From NCBI GenBank assembly GCA_003343845.1, contig QAKK01000020.1, positions 89,342-153,341 on the forward strand: a stretch of 64,000 nucleotides of DNA, given 5' to 3'. Below, piece by piece: positions 8,046 through 17,392 of the stretch (the first letter of the stretch is position 1; every line of letters begins with the position of its first letter). A program made the position numbers and the translations under genes. Below the pieces are notes generated by a model. The model was not told the origin of the DNA. It did no database searches and worked only from the letters and a program-made list of their open reading frames with translations. The stretch comes from Oscillospiraceae bacterium. GTDB lineage: Bacteria > Bacillota > Clostridia > Oscillospirales > CAG-272.

Positions 8046-9443
8046 ATGGCAAAAGTAAAGATTACAGAAACCGTTCTCCGCGACGCGCACCAGTCGCTCG
8101 CGGCAACGAGAATGACCACTGAGGAAATGCTCCCCATTCTGGAGGCGCTGGACGCAGTCGGTTACAATGCACTGGAAGCATGGGGCGGCGCAACCTTTGA
8201 CGCATGCCTCCGCTTCCTCAACGAAGATCCGTGGGATCGCCTGCGCACCATCCGCGACCATGTCAAGAACACCAAGCTGCAGATGCTGTTCCGCGGTCAG
8301 AACATCCTCGGCTACCGCCACTATGCGGACGATGTGGTTGAATACTTCGTCCAGAAGTCGATTGCAAACGGCATCGACATCATCCGTATCTTCGACGCGC
8401 TGAACGACCCCCGCAACCTGAAGACCGCCATTGACGCGACCAAGAAGGAAAAGGGTCACGTACAGGTCGCATTCAGCTACACCACAAGCCCGGTGCACAA
8501 CAACGAATATTTTGCAACGCTGGCAAAGCAGCTCGAGGAGATGGGCGCAGACTCCATCTGCATCAAGGATATGTCGGGTCTTCTCAAGCCCTATGACGCA
8601 TACGATCTTGTCAAGAAGCTGAAGTCCAGCGTCAAGGTGCCGATCGAGCTGCACACGCATTACACCGCAGGTCTTGCATCCATGACCACGCTCAAGGCGA
8701 TCGAAGCCGGCGTGGACATCATCGACACGGCGATCTCGCCGCTGGCAATGGGCACGTCGCAGCCCCCCACGGAGCCGATCGTTGCCGCTCTGGCAGGCAC
8801 CGAATACGACACGGGTCTCGACCTTGAAAAGCTGAATGTCGTTTCGAACTACTTCAGCGGCATCCGCGAGAAGTGGCTGGAGAGCGGTCTCATCAACCCG
8901 AAGGTTCTGAAGGTGGACGTCAATGCTCTGCGCTATCAGGTTCCCGGCGGCATGCTCTCGAACCTTGTTTCGCAGCTGAAGCAGGCTGGCAAGCTGGACA
9001 AACTCGACGAAGTGCTTGCGGAAGTGCCGCGCGTCCGCGCAGACGCTGGCTATCCGCCGCTGGTTACCCCGACTTCGCAGATCGTCGGCACGCAGGCAGT
9101 CTTCAACGTCATTTCGGGCGAACGCTACAAGATCGTCACCAAAGAGTTCAAGGGCATCGTTCACGGCGACTACGGCAAGACGCCCGCGCCGATCAGCGAC
9201 AAATTCAGAAAGCAGATCCTCGGCGACGAGAAGCCGATTACCTGCCGTCCGGCAGACAAGATCAAGCCGGAGCTGGCAACGCTGCGTGAGAAGGTCAAGC
9301 CCTATATGATCCAGGAAGAGGACGTTCTCACCTATGCCCTTTTTGAGCAGGTTGCCACCAAGTTCTTTGAGGCACGCAAGGCAAAACTCTACGGTCTCGA
9401 TGACAAGAACGGCGATCCCGTCCTCGGCATCCACATGGCATAA
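8046..9443 (+). CDS. OadA/PycB/5S-type carboxyltransferase subunit (pyruvate/oxaloacetate)
   Basis: A 465-residue TIM-barrel carboxyltransferase matching oxaloacetate decarboxylase alpha, pyruvate carboxylase subunit B and the transcarboxylase 5S subunit. The hallmark LRDAHQSLAATRM lies at about 11-23. The metal-binding HTHYTAG and the DTAISPLAMGTSQPPTEP segment follow, then the conserved C-terminal carboxyltransferase domain (about 300-465). It lacks the C-terminal biotinyl domain of OadA and must use the separate carrier. It exchanges CO2 between carboxybiotin and pyruvate/oxaloacetate. As last gene of the operon it is followed directly by an intrinsic terminator. Gene order suggests oxaloacetate decarboxylation coupled to sodium export, or transcarboxylation with the first gene. 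Confidence 0.85.
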   Translation: MAKVKITETVLRDAHQSLAATRMTTEEMLPILEALDAVGYNALEAWGGATFDACLRFLNEDPWDRLRTIRDHVKNTKLQMLFRGQNILGYRHYADDVVEYFVQKSIANGIDIIRIFDALNDPRNLKTAIDATKKEKGHVQVAFSYTTSPVHNNEYFATLAKQLEEMGADSICIKDMSGLLKPYDAYDLVKKLKSSVKVPIELHTHYTAGLASMTTLKAIEAGVDIIDTAISPLAMGTSQPPTEPIVAALAGTEYDTGLDLEKLNVVSNYFSGIREKWLESGLINPKVLKVDVNALRYQVPGGMLSNLVSQLKQAGKLDKLDEVLAEVPRVRADAGYPPLVTPTSQIVGTQAVFNVISGERYKIVTKEFKGIVHGDYGKTPAPISDKFRKQILGDEKPITCRPADKIKPELATLREKVKPYMIQEEDVLTYALFEQVATKFFEARKAKLYGLDDKNGDPVLGIHMA

Positions 9444-9446
9444 TGC

Positions 9447-9480
9447 AAAAGCACCGATTCAGTCGAATCGGTGCTTTTTT
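9447..9480 (+). terminator. Terminator of the decarboxylase operon
   Basis: A perfect 14-base stem AAAAGCACCGATTC / GAATCGGTGCTTTT closes on loop AGTC and runs into Ts. Confidence 0.9.
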
Positions 9481-9485
9481 CATCC

Positions 9486-9519
9486 AAAAACACCCCGCAA
9501 GTATTGGCTTGCGGGGTGT
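9486..9519 (-). terminator. Terminator of the minus-strand nitrogen cluster
   Basis: CACCCCGCAAG (9491-9501) and CTTGCGGGGTG (9508-9518) form an 11-base stem. On the minus strand it is followed by five Ts (A tract 9486-9490). It lies just downstream of the small glutamate synthase gene. Confidence 0.85.
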
Positions 9520-9521
9520 CT

Positions 9522-11006
9522 TTACACATACATATTGCTGTAGCCCATCAGGTATTCGTCCACTTCTTTGGCACAGGCGCGCCCCTCGGCGATCGCATGC
9601 ACCACCAGAGACTGCCCGCGGCGGCAGTCGCCAGCGGCAAAGATGCCGGGTGAAGCGGTGGCAAAACCGCCGTCTGCCGTCGTGAGACAACCGCACGCGG
9701 TCTTCGGCACGCCGAATGCGTCGGCAACATAGTCCTCGCAGCCGACAAAACCCGCCGCGATAAGCAGAAGCTCGCACGGCAGCGTCTCTTCACTGCCCTC
9801 TACGGGTTTCATCGTCGTGCGTCCGGTTTTTGCATCGGTTTCCGGTCGGAGCGCAATGGTGATCACCGACACAAGCGCGCCGTGCATATCCTTTTCCAGT
9901 GATTTGACCGTGCGCTGATAGATCCGCGGATCCCTGCCGAAGACGGCAATGGCTTCTTCCTGCCCATAGCCGGTCTTTTCGGTGCGCTGCCATTCGGGCC
10001 ACGGATTGTCCGCCGCGCGCGTCTTTGGCGGCTGCGGCATCATCTCGAGCTGCACCACCGACTTTGCACCCTGCCGAAGCGCAGTTGCCACGCAGTCGTT
10101 GCCGGTGTCGCCGCCGCCCACGATTACCACGTTCTTTCCTGCCGCCGTAACGGTAAAGTCCTGCGTCTCGCCGATGACCTTCTCGGTCACGCCTCTGAGA
10201 TAGTCCACGGCAAAGAACACACCGTCGGCATCCCGCCCGGGCACGGCAAGGTCGCGCGGCAGCTTTGCGCCGCAGCAAAGCACAATCGCGTCGTACTGCC
10301 CGGAAAGCGTTTCCAATGTCACATCACGCCCGACATCCGTGCCGGTGACGAAGGTCACGCCCTCCGCCTCCATCAATCGGGTGCGGCGTGCGATCACCGC
10401 TTTGTCCAACTTCATGTTCGGAATGCCGTACATCAGCAGCCCGCCGGGGCGCCTGTCGCGCTCGTAAACCGTGACGCAGTGCCCGCGGCGGTTCAGCATA
10501 TCGGCTGCCGCCAGCCCGGCAGGACCGGAGCCGATCACCGCCACCCGTTTTTCCGTGCGGACAGTCGGCACGCGCGGCTGCATCCAGCCGTTTGCAAAGC
10601 CGTTTTCGATCACAAACCGTTCATTGTCGTGTACGGTCACGGGCGAACCGCCCAGTCCGCAGGTACAGGCTGCTTCGCAGAGCGCGGGGCAGACTCTGCC
10701 CGTAAACTCCGGGAAGTTGTTGGTTTTGAGCAAGCGGGACAGCGCCTCGCGCATGTCGCCGCTGTAAAGCTCATCGTTCCACTCGGGAATCAGATTGTGC
10801 AGCGGGCAGCCGCTGACCGCGCCGCCGAACGGAACGCCCGACTGACAGAACGGCACGCCGCAGTTCATGCACCGCGCCGCCTGAACGCGGCGGGCATCTG
10901 CCTCCATCGGCAGCCTGAACTCCGCAAAGTCGCGAATGCGCTCTTCGGGTGCGCGGCAGGACAGCGCCTGCCGGTCATATTCCAAAAAACCTGTTGCTTT
11001 TCCCAT
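9522..11006 (-). CDS. gltD: Glutamate synthase small (beta) subunit
   Basis: A 494-residue NADPH-dependent iron-sulfur flavoprotein that feeds electrons to the large subunit for reductive formation of glutamate from 2-oxoglutarate and glutamine. The N-terminal cysteine pattern (ARCMNCGVPFCQSG, then GCPLHN, and a second CPALCEAAC cluster) binds two [4Fe-4S] centres. The FAD site is GSGPAGLAAADML (about 158-170), and the NADPH site GGGDTGNDCVATAL lies further on. Full length compared with the usual 470-495 residues. It is the last gene of the cluster, 11 bases after gltB. Terminator-proximal position and neighbours make the GOGAT role firm. Confidence 0.95.
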   Translation of the reverse strand: MGKATGFLEYDRQALSCRAPEERIRDFAEFRLPMEADARRVQAARCMNCGVPFCQSGVPFGGAVSGCPLHNLIPEWNDELYSGDMREALSRLLKTNNFPEFTGRVCPALCEAACTCGLGGSPVTVHDNERFVIENGFANGWMQPRVPTVRTEKRVAVIGSGPAGLAAADMLNRRGHCVTVYERDRRPGGLLMYGIPNMKLDKAVIARRTRLMEAEGVTFVTGTDVGRDVTLETLSGQYDAIVLCCGAKLPRDLAVPGRDADGVFFAVDYLRGVTEKVIGETQDFTVTAAGKNVVIVGGGDTGNDCVATALRQGAKSVVQLEMMPQPPKTRAADNPWPEWQRTEKTGYGQEEAIAVFGRDPRIYQRTVKSLEKDMHGALVSVITIALRPETDAKTGRTTMKPVEGSEETLPCELLLIAAGFVGCEDYVADAFGVPKTACGCLTTADGGFATASPGIFAAGDCRRGQSLVVHAIAEGRACAKEVDEYLMGYSNMYV

Positions 11007-11017
11007 AGACGCCCTCC

Positions 11018-14000
11018 TTACTTTGCGAGATAGAACGCTTCCAGCTTTGCCGCCTCATGCGACATGCCGCGTTCTTCCAGTTTGCCGACGGCGATCATCA
11101 TCTTCTGATAATCGTTCGGAATGATCTTCTTGAACTTCGGCAGATAGGCATCGAAATCCGCAAGAATCTCTTTTGCAAGTCTCGACCCTGTTGCCGCTGC
11201 GTGCGCCGTCAGAATGCGACGCAGCTCCTCTGCGTCGTGCCGTTCGGTCACACCGCTCATCGTCACCATCTGCTTGTTGAGACGTAGATAGAGGTCATGC
11301 GCCGCATCCAGCACATAGGCGATACCGCCGCTCATTCCGGCAGCGAAGTTTTTGCCGGTTCTGCCGAGAATGACGGCGCGACCGCCGGTCATGTATTCGC
11401 AGCCGTGGTCGCCGCAGCCCTCGGCAACCGCGACAGCGCCCGAGTTGCGCACGCAGAAGCGTTCACCGGCGATGCCGTTGATATATGCCTCACCGCCCGT
11501 CGCACCGTAGAGCGCCACATTGCCGATGATGATATTATCTTCGGCGGCAAAAGCGGATGCCGGATCGGGACGGACAATCAGTTTGCCGCCCGAAAGTCCC
11601 TTGCCGAAATAGTCATTGGAATCGCCGACAAGCTCCATGGTCATGCCCTTCGGAATAAAGGCGCCGAAGGACTGCCCACCGCCGCCGTGACAGCGGACGA
11701 CATAGGTGTCATCGGCAAGCGAAGTACCGAAGGTTTTGGTAATGACCGATCCCATGATCGTGCCCGCCGTTCTGCTCCGACTCGACACTTCAACCTGCAC
11801 AGCATGCGGCTTCTTCTTTCTGAAATAGGGCGCAAATGCGGGCAGCAGAACCGCCTCATCCAGCGTCTTTTCCAACGCGAAATCGAACTTGTCCGCAGGG
11901 TCATTGCAGACATGCGGCATCGGCGTGAGCAGATCGGCAAGGTCGATCTTCTCGGCGCGCTCGGTGATCCGCTTGTCACGGACACGCAGCTTTGATGTGT
12001 CGCCGACCAGTTCGTCCACGGTGCGCACGCCGAGCTTTGCCATGATCTCACGCAGCTCCTCAGCGACGAAGCGCATGAAGTTCATCACATACTCCGGCTT
12101 GCCGCAAAAGCGCTTGCGCAGCTCGGGGTTCTGCGTGGCAATGCCCATCGGGCAGGTGTCGAGGTTGCAGACGCGCATCATCACACAGCCCATGCTGACC
12201 AGCGGTGCCGTGGCAAAGCCGAATTCCTCCGCGCCAAGTGCACAGGCGATCGCCACATCGCGCCCGGTCATCAGCTTGCCGTCCGTCTCCAGGCGCACAC
12301 GCGAACGCAGACCGTTGCGGATCAGCGTCTGGTGCGCCTCGGCAAGACCGAGCTCCCACGGCAGCCCCGCATTGTGGATCGAGCTTTTCGGTGCAGCGCC
12401 CGTACCGCCGTCGTAGCCGGAGATCAGCACGACGCCCGCGCCCGCTTTGGCAACGCCTGCGGCAATCGTACCGACGCCTGCCTCGGACACCAGCTTGACC
12501 GAGATGCGCGCATCGCGGTTGGCGTTCTTCAGATCGTAGATCAGCTGCGCAAGGTCCTCGATCGAATAAATGTCATGATGCGGCGGCGGCGAGATCAATG
12601 AGACGCCTGGCGTGGAATAGCGGGTCTTGGCAATCCAGGGGTAGACCTTTTTACCCGGCAGATGACCGCCCTCGCCCGGTTTTGCCCCCTGCGCCATCTT
12701 GATCTGGATCTCCTCCGCACTGCACAGATAGGCGCTCGTCACGCCGAAACGCCCGGAGGCGACCTGCTTGATCGCGCTGTTCTTCTCCGTGCCGAAGCGC
12801 GCGGGATCTTCCCCGCCTTCTCCGGAATTGGACTTGCCGCCGAGGCGGTTCATCGCGATCGCCATGCAGGTGTGCGCCTCTTCCGAGATCGAGCCGTAGG
12901 ACATCGCGCCGGTTTTGAACCGTTTGACGATCTCGCTGACCGGCTCGACCTCTTCCAACGGCACACCTCCGTCCTCCGCCCAGGCAAAGCCGAGCAGACC
13001 GCGCAGCGTGTGCGGCTTCTGCGCATCGTTGACGCGCGCCGCGTACTCCAGATAACGCGCGTAGGAGCCGCTGTGCGTTGCCTCACGCAAGGCAACGATG
13101 GTTTGCGGGTCGTACATATGATCCTCTGCATTTTTGCCGGAGCGCAGTTTGTGCGCCCCCGTGCTGTCCAGCGTGGTATCCACGCCGAAGCCGAGCGTGT
13201 CGAATGCGTGATTATGCCGCCACTCTACCCCTTCGGCAATCTCGGCAAGACCGATTCCGCCGACCGGGCTGATCGTGTTGGTAAAATACTTGTCGATGAC
13301 CGCCTGCGAAATGCCGACCGCCTCAAAGATCTGCGCGGACTGATAGGATTGCAGCGTCGAAATGCCCATTTTGGACGCGATCTTGACAATGCCGTGCAGG
13401 ATCGCGTTGTCATAGTCCTCGATGGCGGTGTGATAGTCCTTATCCAGTCTGCCGCCCTCGATGCTCTCGGCGATACACTCCTGTGCAAGGTACGGGTTGA
13501 TCGCCCGCGCGCCGTAGCCGAGCAGCGTTGCAAAATGGTGCACATCGCGCGGCTCCGCGCTCTCGAGGATGATGGAAATCGCGGTGCGTTTCTTGGTGCG
13601 GATCAGATACTGTTCGATCGCCGAAACCGCAAGCAGCGACGGCACGGCAACGTGGTTCTCGTCCACGCCGCGGTCGGACAGAATGATGATATTCGCGCCG
13701 TCGCGATAGGCGCGGTCACATTCGACAAACAGCTTGTCCAGTGTCTTTTCCAGCGACGCATTCTTATAGTACAGAAGCGAGACGGTCTGCACCTTGAAAC
13801 CGGGCTTCTGCATGTGGCGAATCTTCATCAGTTCCACCGAGGTCAAAATCGGATTGCGGATCTCGAGCACCCGGCAGTTCTCCGGTTCTTCAATGAGCAG
13901 GTTGCCGTCCGAGCCGACATACACGGCGGTATCGGTGACAACCTCCTCACGCAGCGCATCAATCGGCGGGTTGGTGACCTGGGCAAACAGCTGCTTGAAA

Positions 14001-15529
14001 TAGTTGAACAGCGGCTGATGCTTTTCGGAGAGGACGGCAAGCGGTACGTCAATGCCCATGGACGCCGTCGGTTCCGCGCCGTTTTTCGCCATCGGCAGTA
14101 TGGCGTCGGTCACATCCTCGTAGGTATAACCGAACGCCTTGTACAGTCTGTCGCGCTCCGCCTTCGTATACTGCGGTACACGGGCATTGGGCACGGGCAG
14201 CGAATCCAGCGTGACCAGATGCGCATCCAGCCACTCGCCATAAGGCTTGCGCGAGGCATAGACCGCCTTGCATTCTTCGTCCGAGATCACGCGACCCGCA
14301 ACGGTGTCCACCAGCAGCATTTTGCCGGGTTCAAGGCGCGACTTGCGGACGATGTCCTCCGGCGGAATATCCAGCACGCCGACCTCGGACGACAGAATCA
14401 GACGATTGTCTTTTGTGATATAGTAACGTGCGGGGCGCAGTCCGTTGCGATCAAGCACGGCGCCGAGCAGGTCGCCGTCCGAGAACAGCACGGCGGCAGG
14501 ACCGTCCCATGGCTCCATCATCGTGGAATAATAATGGTACAGATCACGCTTACCGCGGGAAATGCTCGGCTCGTTCTTCCAAGGCTCGGGGATCAGAATC
14601 ATCACAGCAAGCGGCAGCGGAATGCCGTTCATCATGAGAAATTCCAGCGTGTTGTCCAGCATGGCAGAATCCGATCCGTTCCCGCTGATGACCGGCAGCA
14701 CCTTGTCCATGTCCTCCCGCATACAGGCGGAATGCATGGTTTCTTCGCGCGCGAGCATACGGTCCGCATTGCCGCGGATGGTATTGATCTCGCCGTTGTG
14801 CAGAATATAGCGGTTCGGATGCGCGCGCTCCCAGCTCGGTGTGGTGTTGGTGGAAAAGCGCGAGTGCACCGTGGCGATCACGCTCTCGTAATTCTCATCC
14901 CGCAGATCAGCATAGAACCGCCGCAGCTGACCGACGAGGAACATCCCCTTGTACACCACGGTACGCGAGGATAGCGAGCAGACATAGGTATTGTCGTTGC
15001 TCTGTTCAAAGACGCGGCGGAAGACATACAGCTTGCGGTCAAATTCCAGCCCGCGCGCGAGCTTCTCCGGACGGCGGACAAAGCACTGGGCAATAAACGG
15101 CATGGAATCCAGCGCCTTTTCGCCGAGAATGCTGCTGTCGGTGGGCACATCACGCCAGCCGAGCAGCACCACACCCTCCTTTTCGCAGATGATTTCAAAC
15201 ATCTTCTGCGCCTGACGGCGCGCAAGCGTGTTCTGCGGAAAGAAAAACATGCCGACGCCGTAGTCACGCGCCGCAGGCAGTGAAATGCCGAGCGACGCGG
15301 CAGCCGCCGCAAAGAATTTATGGGAAATCTGTACAAGGATGCCGACGCCGTCGCCGGTCTCCCCGGCGGCGTCTTTGCCCGCGCGGTGTTCGAGCCGCTC
15401 CACAATGGAGAGCGCGTCGTTTACGATCGCATGCGACGCCGTGCCGTCGATGCTGACGACCGCGCCGATACCGCAGGCGTCGTGCTCATAGCTTTCTCGG
15501 TATAGGGTCTGCCGGTTGGGGTTGCTCAT
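11018..15529 (-). CDS. gltB: Glutamate synthase large (alpha) subunit
   Basis: A 1503-residue enzyme of the GS-GOGAT route. It starts with a short propeptide; HDACGIGAVVS (about 15-25) supplies the N-terminal nucleophile cysteine of the glutamine amidotransferase domain (to about 430). A central domain, then the FMN/[3Fe-4S] synthase domain (about 800-1200) with the cysteine pattern in CVMMRVCNLDTCPMG, and a C-terminal glycine-rich GXGXG beta-helix follow. Full length for bacterial GltB. The ribosome binding site is AAAGGAAA before ATG. Very long open frames on the opposite strand across this gene are composition shadows. Confidence 0.95.
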   Translation of the reverse strand: MSNPNRQTLYRESYEHDACGIGAVVSIDGTASHAIVNDALSIVERLEHRAGKDAAGETGDGVGILVQISHKFFAAAAASLGISLPAARDYGVGMFFFPQNTLARRQAQKMFEIICEKEGVVLLGWRDVPTDSSILGEKALDSMPFIAQCFVRRPEKLARGLEFDRKLYVFRRVFEQSNDNTYVCSLSSRTVVYKGMFLVGQLRRFYADLRDENYESVIATVHSRFSTNTTPSWERAHPNRYILHNGEINTIRGNADRMLAREETMHSACMREDMDKVLPVISGNGSDSAMLDNTLEFLMMNGIPLPLAVMILIPEPWKNEPSISRGKRDLYHYYSTMMEPWDGPAAVLFSDGDLLGAVLDRNGLRPARYYITKDNRLILSSEVGVLDIPPEDIVRKSRLEPGKMLLVDTVAGRVISDEECKAVYASRKPYGEWLDAHLVTLDSLPVPNARVPQYTKAERDRLYKAFGYTYEDVTDAILPMAKNGAEPTASMGIDVPLAVLSEKHQPLFNYFKQLFAQVTNPPIDALREEVVTDTAVYVGSDGNLLIEEPENCRVLEIRNPILTSVELMKIRHMQKPGFKVQTVSLLYYKNASLEKTLDKLFVECDRAYRDGANIIILSDRGVDENHVAVPSLLAVSAIEQYLIRTKKRTAISIILESAEPRDVHHFATLLGYGARAINPYLAQECIAESIEGGRLDKDYHTAIEDYDNAILHGIVKIASKMGISTLQSYQSAQIFEAVGISQAVIDKYFTNTISPVGGIGLAEIAEGVEWRHNHAFDTLGFGVDTTLDSTGAHKLRSGKNAEDHMYDPQTIVALREATHSGSYARYLEYAARVNDAQKPHTLRGLLGFAWAEDGGVPLEEVEPVSEIVKRFKTGAMSYGSISEEAHTCMAIAMNRLGGKSNSGEGGEDPARFGTEKNSAIKQVASGRFGVTSAYLCSAEEIQIKMAQGAKPGEGGHLPGKKVYPWIAKTRYSTPGVSLISPPPHHDIYSIEDLAQLIYDLKNANRDARISVKLVSEAGVGTIAAGVAKAGAGVVLISGYDGGTGAAPKSSIHNAGLPWELGLAEAHQTLIRNGLRSRVRLETDGKLMTGRDVAIACALGAEEFGFATAPLVSMGCVMMRVCNLDTCPMGIATQNPELRKRFCGKPEYVMNFMRFVAEELREIMAKLGVRTVDELVGDTSKLRVRDKRITERAEKIDLADLLTPMPHVCNDPADKFDFALEKTLDEAVLLPAFAPYFRKKKPHAVQVEVSSRSRTAGTIMGSVITKTFGTSLADDTYVVRCHGGGGQSFGAFIPKGMTMELVGDSNDYFGKGLSGGKLIVRPDPASAFAAEDNIIIGNVALYGATGGEAYINGIAGERFCVRNSGAVAVAEGCGDHGCEYMTGGRAVILGRTGKNFAAGMSGGIAYVLDAAHDLYLRLNKQMVTMSGVTERHDAEELRRILTAHAAATGSRLAKEILADFDAYLPKFKKIIPNDYQKMMIAVGKLEERGMSHEAAKLEAFYLAK

Positions 15530-15558
15530 GGCATTTCCTTTCTGCTTGGCTGCGGAAA

Positions 15559-17139
15559 TTATTTTCCGCTGTCGCCGTAGTTGGCAAGGACGCGGGCGGA
15601 GGGGTCGCGCACGTCGCAGCCTGCCCAGCTCTTGTTGGGCATCCAGAAGTCTGCGATCATCTCCGCCTGTCCCGGATAGTAGGTTTCAAACAGCTCACGA
15701 TACAGGAGCGATTCCTTGGTAAAGGGTTTTGCAAAGGTATAGGCTTCGCATTTTTCTTCAAATTCCGCGTCGGTGTAGCGGCTCTCGGCATATGCCTTCA
15801 AATCGTCCACCATCGAGTGACCGACCGCGTCGCTGAATGCCGCCTTTTCGCGCATCAGAATATCGTGCGGCAGCCAGTCGCCCACAAACGCATGGCGCAG
15901 GAGGTATTTTCCCTTGCCGTAGCGGTTCAGCTTCATCTCGGGATCAAGCGACATCACATAGCTGACGAAATCGAGATCGCCGAACGGCACGCGGGCTTCC
16001 AGCGAGTTGACCGAAATGCAGCGATCCGCACGCAGAACATCGTACATGTACAGCTCGCGGATGCGCTTCTCCGCCTCTGCCTGAAATGCGGCGGCAGAGG
16101 GCGCAAAGTCGGTGTATTTGTAGCCGAACAGCTCGTCCGAGATCTCGCCGGTCAGCAGCACGCGCAGATCGGTATGCTCATGGATGTACTTGCAGACGAG
16201 ATACATGCCGATCGAAGCACGGATGGTGGTGATGTCATAGGTGCCGAGCAGTGCAACCACCTCGGGCAGCGCGGCAAGCACATCTTCTTTCGTGATGATG
16301 ACCTCGGTATGCTCGGCGCCGATGTAGTCGGCAACCTGCTTTGCATACTTGAGGTCGATGGCGTCGGTGCTCATGCCGATGGCAAACGTGCGGATCGGCT
16401 TTTTCAGGAGCTTTGCCGAGACGGCGCAGACCAGAGAAGAATCAAGTCCCCCGGAAAGCAGAAAGCCGAGCGGCGCATCCGCGTCCAGCCGCTTTTCGAT
16501 CCCGCAGATCAGCTTCTCGCGGATCTTTGCGCAGGCGGTTTCAAGATCGTCATGGCAGGCCATCCGCGGGTGACTGATATCGCGATAGCAGACAAATCTG
16601 CCGTCGATATAATAGTGTCCGGGCGGGAACGGCATTACCTTTTTGCACAGACCGACCAGGTTCTTCGCCTCGCTGGCGAAAACGATTGAACCGCCGTCCG
16701 AATACCCATAGAACAGCGGGCGGATGCCGATCGGGTCGCGGGCGGCGATGTACTGCCCCGTTTTGCCGTCGTACAGAATCATGGCAAACTCGGCGTCCAG
16801 CCGCTTGAACATCAGAACGCCGTATTCCCGATACAGCGGCAGCAAAAGCTCGCAGTCGGAGTCGCTTGCAAAGCGGTACCCCTTGGCTTCGAGCTCTTTT
16901 TTGGTCTTGCGGAAGCCGTACAATTCCCCGTTGCAGACGACATAGCTTCCCTCTGCTGAAAATGGCTGCATCCCGCTCTCCGACAGCCCCATAATTGCGA
17001 GGCGGTGGAAACCGAGCAGACCGTAACCGGTGTCGATCACGCGCGACATATCCGGTCCGCGTGAAATCGTTCTGTCAAAGCATTCCTTGAATTTTTCTGC
17101 GGTAATGTCCTTCCCGCAATATCCCATAATCGAACACAT
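15559..17139 (-). CDS. asnB: Asparagine synthetase B (glutamine-hydrolysing)
   Basis: A 526-residue enzyme converting aspartate, glutamine and ATP to asparagine. Cys2, right after the initiator Met (MCSIMGYCG), is the amidotransferase nucleophile. The glutaminase domain spans about 1-200. The synthetase domain carries the pyrophosphate loop FLLSGGLDSSLVCA (about 231-244) and an ATP-site region through about 420. It is on the short side for AsnB (about 550 in E. coli). CGGAGG precedes the ATG. It is preceded by a T-box leader with an AAC (Asn) specifier, so expression probably rises when tRNA-Asn is uncharged. It lies within a cluster of glutamine and glutamate genes that supply its nitrogen donor. 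Confidence 0.95.
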   Translation of the reverse strand: MCSIMGYCGKDITAEKFKECFDRTISRGPDMSRVIDTGYGLLGFHRLAIMGLSESGMQPFSAEGSYVVCNGELYGFRKTKKELEAKGYRFASDSDCELLLPLYREYGVLMFKRLDAEFAMILYDGKTGQYIAARDPIGIRPLFYGYSDGGSIVFASEAKNLVGLCKKVMPFPPGHYYIDGRFVCYRDISHPRMACHDDLETACAKIREKLICGIEKRLDADAPLGFLLSGGLDSSLVCAVSAKLLKKPIRTFAIGMSTDAIDLKYAKQVADYIGAEHTEVIITKEDVLAALPEVVALLGTYDITTIRASIGMYLVCKYIHEHTDLRVLLTGEISDELFGYKYTDFAPSAAAFQAEAEKRIRELYMYDVLRADRCISVNSLEARVPFGDLDFVSYVMSLDPEMKLNRYGKGKYLLRHAFVGDWLPHDILMREKAAFSDAVGHSMVDDLKAYAESRYTDAEFEEKCEAYTFAKPFTKESLLYRELFETYYPGQAEMIADFWMPNKSWAGCDVRDPSARVLANYGDSGK

Positions 17140-17144
17140 GGTGT

Positions 17145-17388
17145 TTCCTCCGAATACACAGTTTCACGGCACAGCGTTTGTCTCACAGGACGAGCTGTGC
17201 TGCCCGCGGTGCCACCTGTATTATCCGTGCGAATCTTCGCCGGGATCCCTCATATTCGATTCTGTGCGAAAGCACGGCATGCCGCACGCGGCATACCGCG
17301 AAAGTGTTCTTCACACCGGGGATCGCGCGCGGCTCTCACCGTCCCGCGCTCGCTGTACCGACCTTATCCGTGCTACTCTTTCGGTTTC
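17145..17388 (-). promoter_or_regulatory. T-box leader, probable tRNA-Asn sensor, upstream of asnB
   Basis: The minus strand shows the T-box core AGGTGGCACCGCGG (17217-17204). A stem I with an AGTA element (17377-17374) and a distal GGTGAGAGCC loop region (17340-17331) also fit. The candidate specifier is AAC (17308-17306), set in GAAGAACACT and followed by a purine as expected; AAC is an asparagine codon, matching the downstream gene. Downstream, GCACAGC (17200-17194) can pair with GCTGTGC (17175-17169), but no U-run follows, so the regulatory output (transcription or translation) is unclear. The leader starts within a few bases of the Amt-PII stop codon and no clear promoter is seen for it. 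Confidence 0.8.
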
Positions 17389-17392
17389 GCTT

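Noticed and set aside
12662..14974. A 770-codon open frame on the plus strand opposite gltB.
   Set aside because: It has no recognisable domain, is Arg/Gln/His-rich, and lies entirely opposite a conserved gene. Its openness follows from the GC-rich codon use of gltB. The same applies to long frames opposite the ammonium transporter (17030-19174), dnaE (46438-48483), the penicillin-binding protein (42165-43964) and murB-tyrS (49668-51488).
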